Origin: an uncultured Clostridia bacterium
Lineage (GTDB): Bacteria; Bacillota; Clostridia; UMGS1810
Direction: 5' to 3'
Assembly: GCA_934463115.1 (NCBI GenBank)
Contig: CAKSIN010000008.1
Location: 1-64,000, forward strand
Length of the DNA: 64,000 bases
Positions 1 to 9,928 of the stretch are shown piece after piece. Under the pieces are notes generated by a model that was given only the letters and a program-made list of their open reading frames with translations, did not search any database and was not told the origin of the DNA. The translations under genes were made by a program, and so were the position numbers. Each line of letters starts with the position of its first letter. Position 1 is the first letter of the stretch.

Positions 1-285
1 TGAGTAGCCGGTATGATAGGCTTGTGCCCGGGCGAATTGCCCTTGGGCTACTTCGTTCTTTCGCCGGTACATCATGTCCGGCAGAGTCTCGTTGTCAAGC
101 AAACCGTGGAATAAATGCGGTCGGTTTTAGTAAATTAACGAAATACTACGATTCATTTCGTTTTTTGAAGCTTTTTTGTGTCCATTTTTGCTGGGAGGGC
201 ACACTCATCACTTGTTGTCTCCTTATTACACATAATATATAACTGCTTTATTCAAATTCCATCTACTCTTTATATAACTTATTCT
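1..285. other. unassigned left-edge sequence, GC-rich near the edge
   Basis: No gene can be supported here. The first 110 bases are more GC-rich than the rest and hold short inverted repeats, such as GTAGCC (4-9) with GGCTAC (46-51). On the minus strand one reading frame is open from about 116 to the edge, but it has no convincing start or ribosome binding site and I recognise no family. It could be the 5' part of a gene outside the window or an insertion-sequence remnant. Bases 178-205 contain a weak hairpin (GTGTCC with GGGCACAC) that could help end transcription of the GH13 gene. Confidence 0.3.
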
Positions 286-1839
286 CTAAACAATTTTAAT
301 GTAAGAAGCCGAGCACGCCGGAACCGTAAGTTGACCGTCTTTTATAAATGCCTCACCGTTAAGACTGTATATTGTATCTCCAATTTTTTCATCAAATAAA
401 CATGCACATTCATTATCCGTCGGATTTATTGCAACAAGAATACTTTCATTGCCACTTTTTCGCTTATATACGAGCGGATATGCGCTGTTTTTATTAAATA
501 TAGGCTCAAATGCCGCACTCTCCTGCAAGACTTGATTTTCTTTTCTTATTCTTATCAATTTCTTCAGCTCATTCAGTATCGAATTCTCATCAGCAATCTG
601 GTTTTTTACAGTTGGTCTGCTGTCGCATTTATCCATTGTGATATACAATTTTTCCGGTGCTGCTGTTGAAAATCCATCATTTGGGCTATCATCCCATTGC
701 ATTGGCGTGCGTGAGCCTGTCCTGTTAAAACCACCCTCAACTGATTTCAAATCCTTAATATAGTGCATACCAATTTCGTCTCCGTAGTATATAAACGGAA
801 TTCCGGGCATTGACATTATAAACGCAAACGCAAGCTTTATTTCAGTTTCATCAAGCTTATCCGCTATTCTTTCCATATCATGATTTCCCGAGGGCAAACA
901 CACAAATCCCTTTCCGGCAGTCTTATTGAGACGGGAAATATAATACTCAAAAAACTCTGAGAGATCTCCCTCGCCTTTGTGTGAAAAATATGGCGTCTCG
1001 CCTCTGAAAAGTTCGGGATAATGTGATGGGCCAAAGTGCAGCAGAAAATCCATATCAAATCCTCCCTCAAGTGATTTGTCAGGCTCCCCCCATTCAGAAA
1101 CAAACGCAGCATCAGGAAACTCTCTATTAATTCTACCAAGTATGTCTTGCCACAGTTTTATTGTTTCACGCTTTTCTTCATCTGCCTTTACAAGCGATCC
1201 TGCCATATCTACACGAAAGCCGTCACAACCCATCTGAAGCCAGAAATGTATAATTTTATATAGTTCTTCCCGTGTTTCCATTGCCTCTTTTGAATCAACC
1301 GAAAACTGCCATGACTCAGTGACTTTTGCGAATCCGTAGTTCAGAGCCGGCTGGGTTGAAAAAAAGTTTACTGCACAACTTCCGTTTCTTGCGGAAATTC
1401 CACGGATTGAGCCTGAGATATTTGGGTATCCCGCGCAGTCTGTCCAGATATTATCAGTCCAGATATATCTATCTGAGTATTCATTTTTTTCGGGCTTCAT
1501 TGACTCTTTAAACCACTTGCACTCAACTGATGTGTGCCCCGGAACAAGGTCTAAAATAATGTGCATATTACGTTTATGCACCTCTTCAAAAAGCCTCTTT
1601 AAGTCCTCATTGGTACCATATCTCGTATCAGTGCTGTAATAGTCCTCTATATCATAACCAGCATCAGCAAATGGTGATTTAAAGCACGGGTTCATCCATA
1701 TTGCAGTAAATCCCATACTCTTTATATAATCAAGTTTTTCAATTATTCCATTAAAATCGCCTATTCCGTCTGCGTTGCTATCTTTAAAACTCTGCGGATA
1801 TATCTCATAAAATATTGCATTTTTAAGCCATTCTTTCAT
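286..1839 (-). CDS. GH13 alpha-amylase-family glycosidase
   Basis: Intracellular alpha-glucoside-acting enzyme of family GH13 (alpha-glucosidase/oligo-1,6-glucosidase type); the exact substrate cannot be read from sequence. The N-terminus has the family opening IYPQSFKDSNADGIGD, and region I reads DLVPGHTS where most members have NH. The catalytic triad is visible: nucleophile D211 in GFRVDMAG, acid/base E249 in SEWGEPD and third aspartate D321 in SGNHD. A small beta domain closes the C-terminus (about 430-517). At 517 residues it has normal length, with no signal peptide. A GAGGAGA ribosome binding site precedes the ATG. It is the last minus-strand gene of the glycosidase group but is separated from the GH3 gene by about 290 bp. 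Confidence 0.9.
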   Translation of the reverse strand: MKEWLKNAIFYEIYPQSFKDSNADGIGDFNGIIEKLDYIKSMGFTAIWMNPCFKSPFADAGYDIEDYYSTDTRYGTNEDLKRLFEEVHKRNMHIILDLVPGHTSVECKWFKESMKPEKNEYSDRYIWTDNIWTDCAGYPNISGSIRGISARNGSCAVNFFSTQPALNYGFAKVTESWQFSVDSKEAMETREELYKIIHFWLQMGCDGFRVDMAGSLVKADEEKRETIKLWQDILGRINREFPDAAFVSEWGEPDKSLEGGFDMDFLLHFGPSHYPELFRGETPYFSHKGEGDLSEFFEYYISRLNKTAGKGFVCLPSGNHDMERIADKLDETEIKLAFAFIMSMPGIPFIYYGDEIGMHYIKDLKSVEGGFNRTGSRTPMQWDDSPNDGFSTAAPEKLYITMDKCDSRPTVKNQIADENSILNELKKLIRIRKENQVLQESAAFEPIFNKNSAYPLVYKRKSGNESILVAINPTDNECACLFDEKIGDTIYSLNGEAFIKDGQLTVPACSASYIKIV

Positions 1840-1989
1840 TGTATCTTCTCCTCATATTTTTTAATATTTTATTTCATAATAATTTGTCAGTGGGCGCTGA
1901 TTTTTGTTAAACATCATAGCTTTTGGACGTGTGAAGTTTTTTCTCTTTCCTGCCTTAATTATAATATAGCACGGATTTTACGGCATGTC

Positions 1990-2130
1990 AAGGGTGGTCT
2001 CGCAAGAGACCGTGAATTTTACCCTTGTTCATGGTGGAAAGTTTGTGCTAAAAAAGCCGCCCGTCATACATTATCGACAACTCTCCGTAAAGACATATTC
2101 ACTATCGTAAACTTCCAATTGACCACCCTT
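1990..2130. repeat. 141-bp element bounded by 10-bp inverted repeats (MITE-like)
   Basis: AAGGGTGGTC at 1990-1999 is repeated inverted as GACCACCCTT at 2121-2130. Inside the left end is a perfect hairpin, GGTCTC (1996-2001), GCAA loop, GAGACC (2006-2011), itself bracketed by AAGGGT (1990-1995) and ACCCTT (2021-2026). The element fills half of the GH3-GH13 gap and its right end touches the GH3 stop codon. It could be a miniature transposable element or a transcription-ending/processing structure. No flanking target duplication is evident. The remaining gap, 1840-1989, carries only the GH13 ribosome binding site and AT-rich DNA. Confidence 0.4.
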
Positions 2131-2131
2131 A

Positions 2132-4429
2132 TTAGTCTAATTTCAAAATCATTTCTAATATTCTTCTAACACATACAACAATTTCATCTCTGGATATCTC
2201 ACCGTTTTCGAGTGCTTTATATACTTCATCGGGATGTCCGTACGGCATTTTCATATCATTACCCGCCTTCAATTCAAGCGTTTGATTAGCGTGGTTTGCC
2301 CAGTCAGTTGTGACCATACCTTCAAATCCCCATTCGCTTCTTAAAATATTAGTTATTGTATCATAATTTTCTGATGCCCTTGTACCGTTAACAATATTGT
2401 ATGATGTCATAACTATCCACGGCTGAGAATTTTTCACACATATTTCAAAACCTTTTAGGTATATTTCACGCAATGCTCTTTCTGACACAATCGAGTCAGA
2501 ATCCATTCGGTTTTCTTCCTTGTTGTTAGCACAAAAATGTTTTGCTGACGCTGCAATATGTTGAGATTGAATTCCATTTACCTTTGCTGAGGCCATTGTT
2601 CCGGCAATTAAGGGATCCTCTGAAAAATACTCAAAATTTCTTCCGCAAAGAGGATTTCTATGTATATTTAGAGCCGGTGTAAGCCAAATTCCGATGTTGT
2701 TTTCCTTTACCTCTTTTGCGCCGGCCTCTCCTACCATATACATCAAATCGGGATTCCATGTACATGCAATCATTGTGGCGCAGGGAAACGCGGTTGTATT
2801 AACACCAACATTTTTATTTATTCGCAGGCCTGCCGGTCCATCGGCAGTCATTACATTTGGGATTCCATAGTCCCTAAGTCCACCCATTCCACATGTATTC
2901 GCCACGCCTGTGCATTCTTTACCACAAGTAAGCTCTATAAGTTGCTTGTCAGACAGTTGTGCAATAAATTCATCAATCGTGACATTACCATTGGCAACAT
3001 CAATTAAAAGAACTTTTTCTTTCGGAGCACTTGCAGTTATATGAGGAATCTTATTCTCCCTTATATTCTTTGCACAAGGCTTAAGATATTCGTATGTTCC
3101 GTCAGATTTCAGTCTTTTTTCAAGTTTATTCGGCGCACACTGTATGCTCAATTGTACGGTTATTATATCATTTTCAACAATGTATTCAAATTCTGATTTC
3201 ACTTTATTTCTAACAGAGTTACCTACATAGAATTTGTAAATTCCAGCTTCTAATACATACGCAGCCTCTGATATTTTTCCTGTATCATCATAGCTTGCCA
3301 TATCAGCAATATCAAACTCAGTAAACACATACCTGCTCTCACCGGGTTCCAATAAGTCGGTTTTTTTGTATGCACCAAGTTCGCAAGACGGTTTTCCAAG
3401 TTTTCCTTGCGGAGCACTGTAATAAATCTGAACAACTTCCTTGCCGCTAACATTTCCGATATTGGTAATCCTTGCAGACACCTTGATTTTTTCATCTTTA
3501 GCACAAACCGCTATGTCATCAATCCTAAATGTTGTGTACGACAAACCAAAACCAAAAGGATAATTCACCTTGTCGTAAGCTTCTTTTATTGTTTCAAAAT
3601 ATCTATATCCTACATATATGTCTTCATAATATTTTACATAGTCTTTTGACTCTGCAAAACTTTCCGAAGACGGATAATCAGAAAATTGCTTTGCAAATGT
3701 ATCAACCAGCTTTCCTGATGGGTTTACATCTCCGCAAAGAATGTCAGCAATAGCTAATCCACCTTCCATACCCGCTTGCCATGAATATAGTACAGAACTA
3801 ATGGCGTCATTGGAATGATACCACTCTGTATCAGTTTGTGCCCCTGCATTTATTACTACAATTACTTTTTTGAAATTATCAATGACTGTTTTTACCATCT
3901 TTTCTTCTTGAATACTAAGATAAAAGTCCCCGTCATGCAGCTCGCCTTTTCTGTCCCATCCTTCACCCGAAAATCTGCATATCGTAATTATGGCTGTATC
4001 AGTATATGCCTTGGCGCTTTTAAGCAATTCATTTGGTATAATGGGTTCCTGTGTTCTGCCGACTTCAACACCTGATTTATATTGATTATCGATCTCAGTC
4101 TTATAAAAATCTATTAACCCGGAAAAGACATTTAGTTTTCCGTCATTTTCTTTTATCTTTAATGCATCATATATATTTCTTACATACTCAACATTAACAT
4201 CTCCGCTGCCGCCGCCGCCTTTAACATAATCATACTGAGCCTTTCCGAAAACGGCAATTGTACTTCCCGCTCTAAGCGGCAAAACATTATCATTGTTTTT
4301 CAACAACACTATTCCTTCTGTTGCTACTCTTCGTGAAAGTTCAATATGTTCTCTGCTGCCGCTTATTCTCTTGCCGTCTTTTCCCATTGGAAGACAGGGA
4401 GAATAATTTATTCTGTTCCACTTGTCCAT
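2132..4429 (-). CDS. GH3 beta-glycosidase with circularly permuted domain order
   Basis: Beta-glucosidase/beta-xylosidase-type GH3 enzyme, 765 residues. The domains are swapped relative to most GH3 enzymes. The alpha/beta sandwich (about 30-260, with probable acid/base E156 in SGEGWDRK) and the fibronectin-III-like domain (about 310-410) come first. The TIM barrel (about 480-765) comes last, with AKHFCANN and nucleophile D709 in VTTDWAN. From memory, such permuted GH3 enzymes exist in rumen Clostridia (Butyrivibrio and Ruminococcus albus beta-glucosidases), so this is a real architecture and not an assembly error. There is no signal peptide, so it probably acts on imported oligosaccharides. 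It lies 25 bp after the NIF3 gene, in the same operon. Confidence 0.9.
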   Translation of the reverse strand: MDKWNRINYSPCLPMGKDGKRISGSREHIELSRRVATEGIVLLKNNDNVLPLRAGSTIAVFGKAQYDYVKGGGGSGDVNVEYVRNIYDALKIKENDGKLNVFSGLIDFYKTEIDNQYKSGVEVGRTQEPIIPNELLKSAKAYTDTAIITICRFSGEGWDRKGELHDGDFYLSIQEEKMVKTVIDNFKKVIVVINAGAQTDTEWYHSNDAISSVLYSWQAGMEGGLAIADILCGDVNPSGKLVDTFAKQFSDYPSSESFAESKDYVKYYEDIYVGYRYFETIKEAYDKVNYPFGFGLSYTTFRIDDIAVCAKDEKIKVSARITNIGNVSGKEVVQIYYSAPQGKLGKPSCELGAYKKTDLLEPGESRYVFTEFDIADMASYDDTGKISEAAYVLEAGIYKFYVGNSVRNKVKSEFEYIVENDIITVQLSIQCAPNKLEKRLKSDGTYEYLKPCAKNIRENKIPHITASAPKEKVLLIDVANGNVTIDEFIAQLSDKQLIELTCGKECTGVANTCGMGGLRDYGIPNVMTADGPAGLRINKNVGVNTTAFPCATMIACTWNPDLMYMVGEAGAKEVKENNIGIWLTPALNIHRNPLCGRNFEYFSEDPLIAGTMASAKVNGIQSQHIAASAKHFCANNKEENRMDSDSIVSERALREIYLKGFEICVKNSQPWIVMTSYNIVNGTRASENYDTITNILRSEWGFEGMVTTDWANHANQTLELKAGNDMKMPYGHPDEVYKALENGEISRDEIVVCVRRILEMILKLD

Positions 4430-4454
4430 CTTTCTAAGACCTCCCGCTCAAAAA

Positions 4455-5237
4455 TCAATCCGTATATGAATACAGTTCTCCACACTCATAATATTCTATA
4501 TTTATTTCAGGGTGTTTTTCTTTTAATATGTCTGCAATATACATCATACCGGCTCTTTCCGAACCAATATGTCCCATTACAAGTATTGCCTTTGTATACC
4601 CAAGTTGAGAATAGTCTCTCACTATTTCCCCCGCACACCATTCGCATATTTCTCCGGTCAATACGAAATCATATGAGTTTAGTTTATCTGCAACCCCTCC
4701 GGGAGTTCCAAAACAACAAGCTATTCTTGTTCCTTTTTTGTCAGTATTTCCGGCAATTTTAATATGCTTGATATTCAAATTATCTTCAATAGTTTTAGCG
4801 AGCTCAACTGAGGTCATAGGAGTGTCAAGTATTACCTCATCTGTTCCAGTAATTTTTTTATCCAAATTAACTCTTCCGGGTAATTTCATATACTTCAGCA
4901 TTCCCAGTGAAATCAAATCCGGATCTGCATTGTGTGCATAATCGTGAAATCTCACTATAGTTAAGCCAACATCGTCAATCAGCTTCTTTTTTTCATAACC
5001 GATTTGGTTTGCTATCTCCTTATCAAAATGATTATAAAAAGTCGGTTCATGTACAATAAGAAAGTTCACTCCATTATCCCTACATTTTCTGATTATTTCA
5101 GGAGTTGCAAACATTGACAAAGCGACCTTTGATATTTCGTTCTCGCTATTACCGGATTTATATGTATCGCATGTTTCATCCGGGCTAAAGCACGGAGCAA
5201 TACTCTTTAACTCATCAAATAGTTCTGCAATTTTCAT
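4455..5237 (-). CDS. NIF3-family (Nif3-like dinuclear metal centre) protein
   Basis: Member of the NIF3/DUF34 family, conserved metal-binding hexameric proteins of uncertain function. Supporting motifs are LIVHEPTF near residue 60 (metal-ligand histidine), a middle GTPGGVADK stretch and a C-terminal GHIGSERAGM carrying the second metal site. The ATG at 5237 (MKIAELFDEL) is preferred over an upstream in-frame start inside the previous gene because GGTGATG sits just before it; this gives 260 residues, normal for the family. Lying between two glycosidase genes in an apparent operon, it may be a hydrolase or metal-handling accessory of the sugar pathway, which is inference only. Confidence 0.8.
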   Translation of the reverse strand: MKIAELFDELKSIAPCFSPDETCDTYKSGNSENEISKVALSMFATPEIIRKCRDNGVNFLIVHEPTFYNHFDKEIANQIGYEKKKLIDDVGLTIVRFHDYAHNADPDLISLGMLKYMKLPGRVNLDKKITGTDEVILDTPMTSVELAKTIEDNLNIKHIKIAGNTDKKGTRIACCFGTPGGVADKLNSYDFVLTGEICEWCAGEIVRDYSQLGYTKAILVMGHIGSERAGMMYIADILKEKHPEINIEYYECGELYSYTD

Positions 5238-5253
5238 TTTTTCATCACCCGTT

Positions 5254-6984
5254 CTATCTCTCTTTAATTCTAAATCTGAACAAAGCATCGTCCGAATACC
5301 ACATCGGAAAATTTGTATTCCATATGTTGTTGTAAAGGTTAAAATACAAATCCTCTTTCAAATTCTTTTCGTTGTAATGGAGTAACATCTTTCCATATGG
5401 TGCAACCAATGCTGAGTCAATCGGTTCTATGACAACATCTTTATTTCTTACGCCCTTTTCAACAGCCGATATAAGCGGGGAACCTATAATTTCAGAAGGC
5501 CTTATCCATTCTCCCAGTTTATTTAATTCCCACTTTTCTTCATATCCTTTGATCTTAAGCCAGCAGGCCTGCGGAAGTCTTGAACCCTTTTTATTAAACC
5601 ATTTTATCTCTAAATCGCTATCATTAATTGTCATATAAAAATACGGCAAGCCATACTTTTCTTCAATATCTTTTTCAAATTGCAATTTTAATATTTTAGT
5701 CCCATTATTCTCAAAAACAGCAGTTGGTTTCGCCTTATATACATTTCCGGAATAATCAGGCAATCCGATTTTTGTAAAATCCCATAGTGCCCATCCAACT
5801 GTCGCCTCATTAATACGCATATACTCTTTTTTATATCTTTCATAGTCGGTATTATCGAAAACTTGCCAGCTGATTTCATACTTATCGTCCTCAATGACGG
5901 GTTTTGACACAAAACCGTCAACTCTCGGTTCGGTTGTATCATAATCCGGTTTGATATTCAGAATCTTTTCTGCTGCATATACATACTCTCGTTGTTCATC
6001 CCAAGATTTTTCTATTATTTTTCGTTCTTCAACACACTCATTCATTTGTATATGCGTATAATGTTTATCATCCCTAAAGAATTTTTTTACATCCATTCCC
6101 CAAGTATGCTCCGGTATAAGTAAAAGATTTTCCCTTAATGCCTTGTCATTAACTCCGTTTTTCTCAATAAATCTTAAAAGATTTCTGTATCTGCTCAACT
6201 TTTGCGGATCCGTTGCCGCACCATGTATCCATGTATCCCCTATTTCCTGCTCGATAACAGGGATGTTATTTATCTTCTTTATCCTCTCTGCCACATCGTT
6301 TAGCGTTGCGGCTTTAAGCACATAATTAGGGAACTTATCCTGGATTTTATTGTATACTTCAATAATTTCATCTTTTGATTGAGGTCCTTTATTATCGTGC
6401 GTATGAGCAAAACACAAAACAAAATCGTCGAATTCTTGTGTACAACCATATCCGCCTTCATACATAACAACTATGCTATCATTGCCGTTTTTCCAACGAA
6501 AAAGAGGTGGAACAGGCGGCACTGGCGTTGCCGAATTTACTCCGATATGTAAAAATTCTATATTTCTCTTTTTCATAAGCGGAATCATACCTTTTGTATG
6601 CCCGGGAACATCGGTCATTTTTGCGGCAATAGTTTTTCTTCCGAATTTTTGATCAAGCTCACGAGAAATATCAAGACCAAAATTAAACAAATCCGCATTT
6701 AATAACTCTGTGTGAGTCGTAAACGGGAGACCGTGCCAATTTATAATTCCGTCCTTAATCGCTTTCTCTACAACACCGCTTTTATCCTCTTTCAATGCCT
6801 TCCATATCATCCACGAACCCACTGTCCATATAAACGGTGTATCCGTATCTTTTAATTCATATCCAACTCTAATAGCGTTGGGTATAAAAACATTCAGATA
6901 ATTATCTATAATGTCTTTTGCGTAACCAGTAAACCCAACATCAAGATGAGTTTTGAAAATAACAAGAACCTCTTTTGTATCCAT
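5254..6984 (-). CDS. DUF5054 / GH38-like hydrolase
   Basis: Large cytoplasmic protein resembling the N-terminal catalytic fold of family 38 alpha-mannosidases, matching the DUF5054 group as I remember it. The opening FKTHLDVGFTG has the His-x-Asp pair that binds zinc in GH38. MTDVPGHTKG near residue 150 and GDTWIHGAATDP near 260 look like further active-site segments. The C-terminal third (about 390-576) is beta-rich. A start at 6984 (MDTKEVLVIF) is chosen because GGAGC lies just upstream; the longer frame would add five residues without a site. No signal peptide. It precedes the NIF3 and GH3 genes by 16 bp, so it is probably part of the same oligosaccharide-degrading operon. Substrate unknown. 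Confidence 0.7.
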   Translation of the reverse strand: MDTKEVLVIFKTHLDVGFTGYAKDIIDNYLNVFIPNAIRVGYELKDTDTPFIWTVGSWMIWKALKEDKSGVVEKAIKDGIINWHGLPFTTHTELLNADLFNFGLDISRELDQKFGRKTIAAKMTDVPGHTKGMIPLMKKRNIEFLHIGVNSATPVPPVPPLFRWKNGNDSIVVMYEGGYGCTQEFDDFVLCFAHTHDNKGPQSKDEIIEVYNKIQDKFPNYVLKAATLNDVAERIKKINNIPVIEQEIGDTWIHGAATDPQKLSRYRNLLRFIEKNGVNDKALRENLLLIPEHTWGMDVKKFFRDDKHYTHIQMNECVEERKIIEKSWDEQREYVYAAEKILNIKPDYDTTEPRVDGFVSKPVIEDDKYEISWQVFDNTDYERYKKEYMRINEATVGWALWDFTKIGLPDYSGNVYKAKPTAVFENNGTKILKLQFEKDIEEKYGLPYFYMTINDSDLEIKWFNKKGSRLPQACWLKIKGYEEKWELNKLGEWIRPSEIIGSPLISAVEKGVRNKDVVIEPIDSALVAPYGKMLLHYNEKNLKEDLYFNLYNNIWNTNFPMWYSDDALFRFRIKER

Positions 6985-7029
6985 AACTGCTCCATTCATA
7001 CTTTTAATTCTGTCTGTTACTTTTAATAA

Positions 7030-7063
7030 TGCGCAGCTCGCCTTATATTACGCAAGCTGCGCA
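7030..7063 (-). terminator. hairpin between the surface-protein operon and the DUF5054 gene
   Basis: TGCGCAGCT (7030-7038) pairs with AGCTGCGCA (7055-7063) around a 16-base loop. On the minus strand it follows the SLH-like gene and is succeeded by ATTATTAAAA, which is only moderately T-rich. It probably reduces read-through into the DUF5054-NIF3-GH3 genes and may not end transcription fully. Confidence 0.5.
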
Positions 7064-7070
7064 GAAAAAC

Positions 7071-9911
7071 TTACCTATATACTACAATTTCGGGAGAATT
7101 ACCATAATTGCTTTGAATAAATACATTATCTCCAGCCTGTATGTCTGCAACAGTAATATTCTCAATTTTCTTTCTATTTGTGTCAAAAAGTGTACATGCT
7201 TTCGTGGGAAGGGCAAAAATCCGTCGACTCCATTCTTCTTCATCTGCCTCCCCTATATGTGCATTGAAAACAAAACCGTCATAGCATTTTTTTGTGACTT
7301 TTCCGTAAGCTATTACATCTTTCCCATAGAAAGTCTGCTTTGTAACACCATCTCTCTTCGTATAGTTTGTAGAGTGGTCCGGAAGTATATTGCCGTCATC
7401 ATCATATATTTCTTTATAATCAGACCAGCTTTCAAGCGACATAAACTCAAAATACTGTTCCTCTTGAGGACGACTGTCATCATAAATAAAAAGTGGTGTA
7501 AACTGTACTACATAGCCGCCGTTTTCATTAAAGTGACAAATCATTCCCGGTCTTAAATCACTCATTGTTTTAACCGATTCATACAAAGTTCGTTTCTGTG
7601 CATCGTTCTTAAATCCATATTTGAGTAAAGGACTGAATGACAACAGTACACCGAAATCAGGATGCTGCTTCTTAATTGATGCCCAACCTGACGCTCCCTG
7701 TCCGTAAACATAGGTGAGCGGTTCTTCATACTTTTCATCCATAGCTGTTCTCACTTCACTTACAACAACAGCCCCGTAACCAAAGTTTATATAGTCATTT
7801 TTTATACTGTCTATCTGTCTTGTCACTGCGCCGACATTAAATTCATCATCAACATCATAAAGATTTACCGCTATTCTTTGATCATCATTCAATGTCGTTG
7901 CAATCTGAAATGCTCTGTCGCCGTTTTCATCTCTTGCTGCTTTTGTAGGAATTCCAAATATTATCGTCTTATCGGTATTAATCCTATATTTTCCGCCCAA
8001 AATATTCGAACTGCCACCGTTATACCACAATCTGTAATCCATCTTTTCGGATTCAGTAGATGCATCATTCAATTTATCCCAATAGTCAAGATTTAATTCA
8101 ATTGTATCATCATTGTTATTCTTTGTTTTTCCCAAGCCGCAATTATTACTATTTGCAGTGTTAATTCCGATAATAATGCCGTCAGAATTAACCTTGTACT
8201 TTATGAGCTGCTCAACAACACTTCCGCCAAAGTAAAGTGAATGATTATCCAAAAGCTTTTCCGCTTCTATTCTGGAGCCATTCAGCTTAACTTTTTTGGC
8301 TACATCATAAATCCGCATTGTAGCATCTTGAGTATATGCCTTGATTCTCACATTTCCAAAACCTTTTACATCCATTCCCACAAGCCATGCATATTTATAA
8401 GCAAGCGTAGTCGTTTCGGCATTTACTATTCTTCCGAGAGAATCAAGATATACCAATACATTCGCCCCTAATTCAAATGGGAATTTGCCGTTATTGTATC
8501 GGCTATATATTTCTGCCATCTTGAACTCTTTATCGCCGATAGTATATGTTTCATCCGAAGAATCATATTTTTTGTATGTCCCCTCAAATGTACTCTTATC
8601 GGGAATAATCACCTCCGTAGCGACATTTGATTTCCATTTTGTAAGTATAGATATAACGGTTGTTGTTGAAATATAGTCGAATGTCAGTTCATCTCCGTTC
8701 GATGCGCTGATTCCTTTATACTCTCCATCATTCACCAGTTCATACAAGTCATACACATTGCCCAATATATCCGTGACAGTATAATCGTTTGCTGATCGGC
8801 TATAAGGAATAAAACTTGTATATTCTTTTTTGAAAACAACATCATAAACATTATCGCCGTTATTATCAATTAATTTCAAAGTACCATTTTTTATCGGATA
8901 AAAATCCGCAGTATATTCGGTACATGGAACATAGTTATATATAAGATCAGCGTATTTATCAATTTTCAAAGTTTTCTTTTTATTGCTTTCATCATAGTAA
9001 ACAAACTGTTCTTTCGAAGGACTGTCGTCAATATCCGAATCATTGTCAAATTCTTTAAGCGTATTGCGATTTTCATCTACACTTATCGAAACAATATTGT
9101 CATCGTCATCTAAATACGCCGTAACCGAATATCCTAAATAGTCATCGACATTTTCATTCATTTTGACTTTGTAAATCACGCCTTCAATACGAAGTCTGTT
9201 TTCCCCGACACCATCATCACCATTTAGAGTTGTGTATGAATTTGCACGCACCACACCACCGGTTTCAGTCATATGCAAATACTCACCAACGGCTGTAGTC
9301 CCGCTTCTAATTGTATATTGACCATTACTCTCATATACCATATTAGCATTTACAGCATTGTACGCCATCTCAACAAATTGCTCGGCGGTAAGTTTTTTTC
9401 TTGCCTCATCAACATTCACATGGTCAAGCAAATCATACTTCAAAGCCATTCTGTAATAGCTATCCTTTGAACTGCCGTCAAGCTCTGCAATATTTGAGTA
9501 TCCCGTCATATCCATAAAAACCAAAAGCGCTTCATCAAATGTCAGCGGTTTTTTTTCACTATCAGTTTCGGGAAAATACTTTTCAAAAGCCCCGTCATAA
9601 CCATATACTATCTTCATAAACTTTTTAAGCGCATTACGGCTAAGAGCCATATCAGGATAGTAGTGATCAATTAAACCTAAATCCATAAAAAATTTAACTT
9701 TGCTGTTTACGGTATTTTTTCCGGGTTCATAAAATATTTCACCGGCAGCTTCCCTTGATCCATTCACATATAAATCAGATTCAATCTTAGAAGGATCATT
9801 ATTGCTGTTATCTTTGCTTGGAGTAACCGGTTCTAATGCGCTAACACTTGTGATAGTACACATAACAAGCATTATTACCGTAACCGTCATAGATAGTAAT
9901 CTTTTTATCAT
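7071..9911 (-). CDS. secreted SLH-like surface protein, function unknown
   Basis: Exported protein of 946 residues with a clear signal peptide (MIKRLLSMTVTVIMLVM, cleavage after SVSA near residue 26). Residues 65-205 hold about three divergent S-layer-homology-type repeats, recognisable by LSRNALKKFM, LTFDEALLVF and LTAEQFVEMA; these could bind secondary cell-wall polymers. The remaining 700 residues are beta-rich, with many aspartates and repeated small beta units, and match no family I can name. AGGAGG precedes the ATG by eight bases. It is the last gene of the operon that runs through the SLH protein, GH10 enzyme and modular proteins (17-bp gap upstream), so a scaffold or cell-surface role in polysaccharide capture is likely. 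Confidence 0.7.
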   Translation of the reverse strand: MIKRLLSMTVTVIMLVMCTITSVSALEPVTPSKDNSNNDPSKIESDLYVNGSREAAGEIFYEPGKNTVNSKVKFFMDLGLIDHYYPDMALSRNALKKFMKIVYGYDGAFEKYFPETDSEKKPLTFDEALLVFMDMTGYSNIAELDGSSKDSYYRMALKYDLLDHVNVDEARKKLTAEQFVEMAYNAVNANMVYESNGQYTIRSGTTAVGEYLHMTETGGVVRANSYTTLNGDDGVGENRLRIEGVIYKVKMNENVDDYLGYSVTAYLDDDDNIVSISVDENRNTLKEFDNDSDIDDSPSKEQFVYYDESNKKKTLKIDKYADLIYNYVPCTEYTADFYPIKNGTLKLIDNNGDNVYDVVFKKEYTSFIPYSRSANDYTVTDILGNVYDLYELVNDGEYKGISASNGDELTFDYISTTTVISILTKWKSNVATEVIIPDKSTFEGTYKKYDSSDETYTIGDKEFKMAEIYSRYNNGKFPFELGANVLVYLDSLGRIVNAETTTLAYKYAWLVGMDVKGFGNVRIKAYTQDATMRIYDVAKKVKLNGSRIEAEKLLDNHSLYFGGSVVEQLIKYKVNSDGIIIGINTANSNNCGLGKTKNNNDDTIELNLDYWDKLNDASTESEKMDYRLWYNGGSSNILGGKYRINTDKTIIFGIPTKAARDENGDRAFQIATTLNDDQRIAVNLYDVDDEFNVGAVTRQIDSIKNDYINFGYGAVVVSEVRTAMDEKYEEPLTYVYGQGASGWASIKKQHPDFGVLLSFSPLLKYGFKNDAQKRTLYESVKTMSDLRPGMICHFNENGGYVVQFTPLFIYDDSRPQEEQYFEFMSLESWSDYKEIYDDDGNILPDHSTNYTKRDGVTKQTFYGKDVIAYGKVTKKCYDGFVFNAHIGEADEEEWSRRIFALPTKACTLFDTNRKKIENITVADIQAGDNVFIQSNYGNSPEIVVYR

Positions 9912-9928
9912 TGTTTTTCCTCCTTGAT

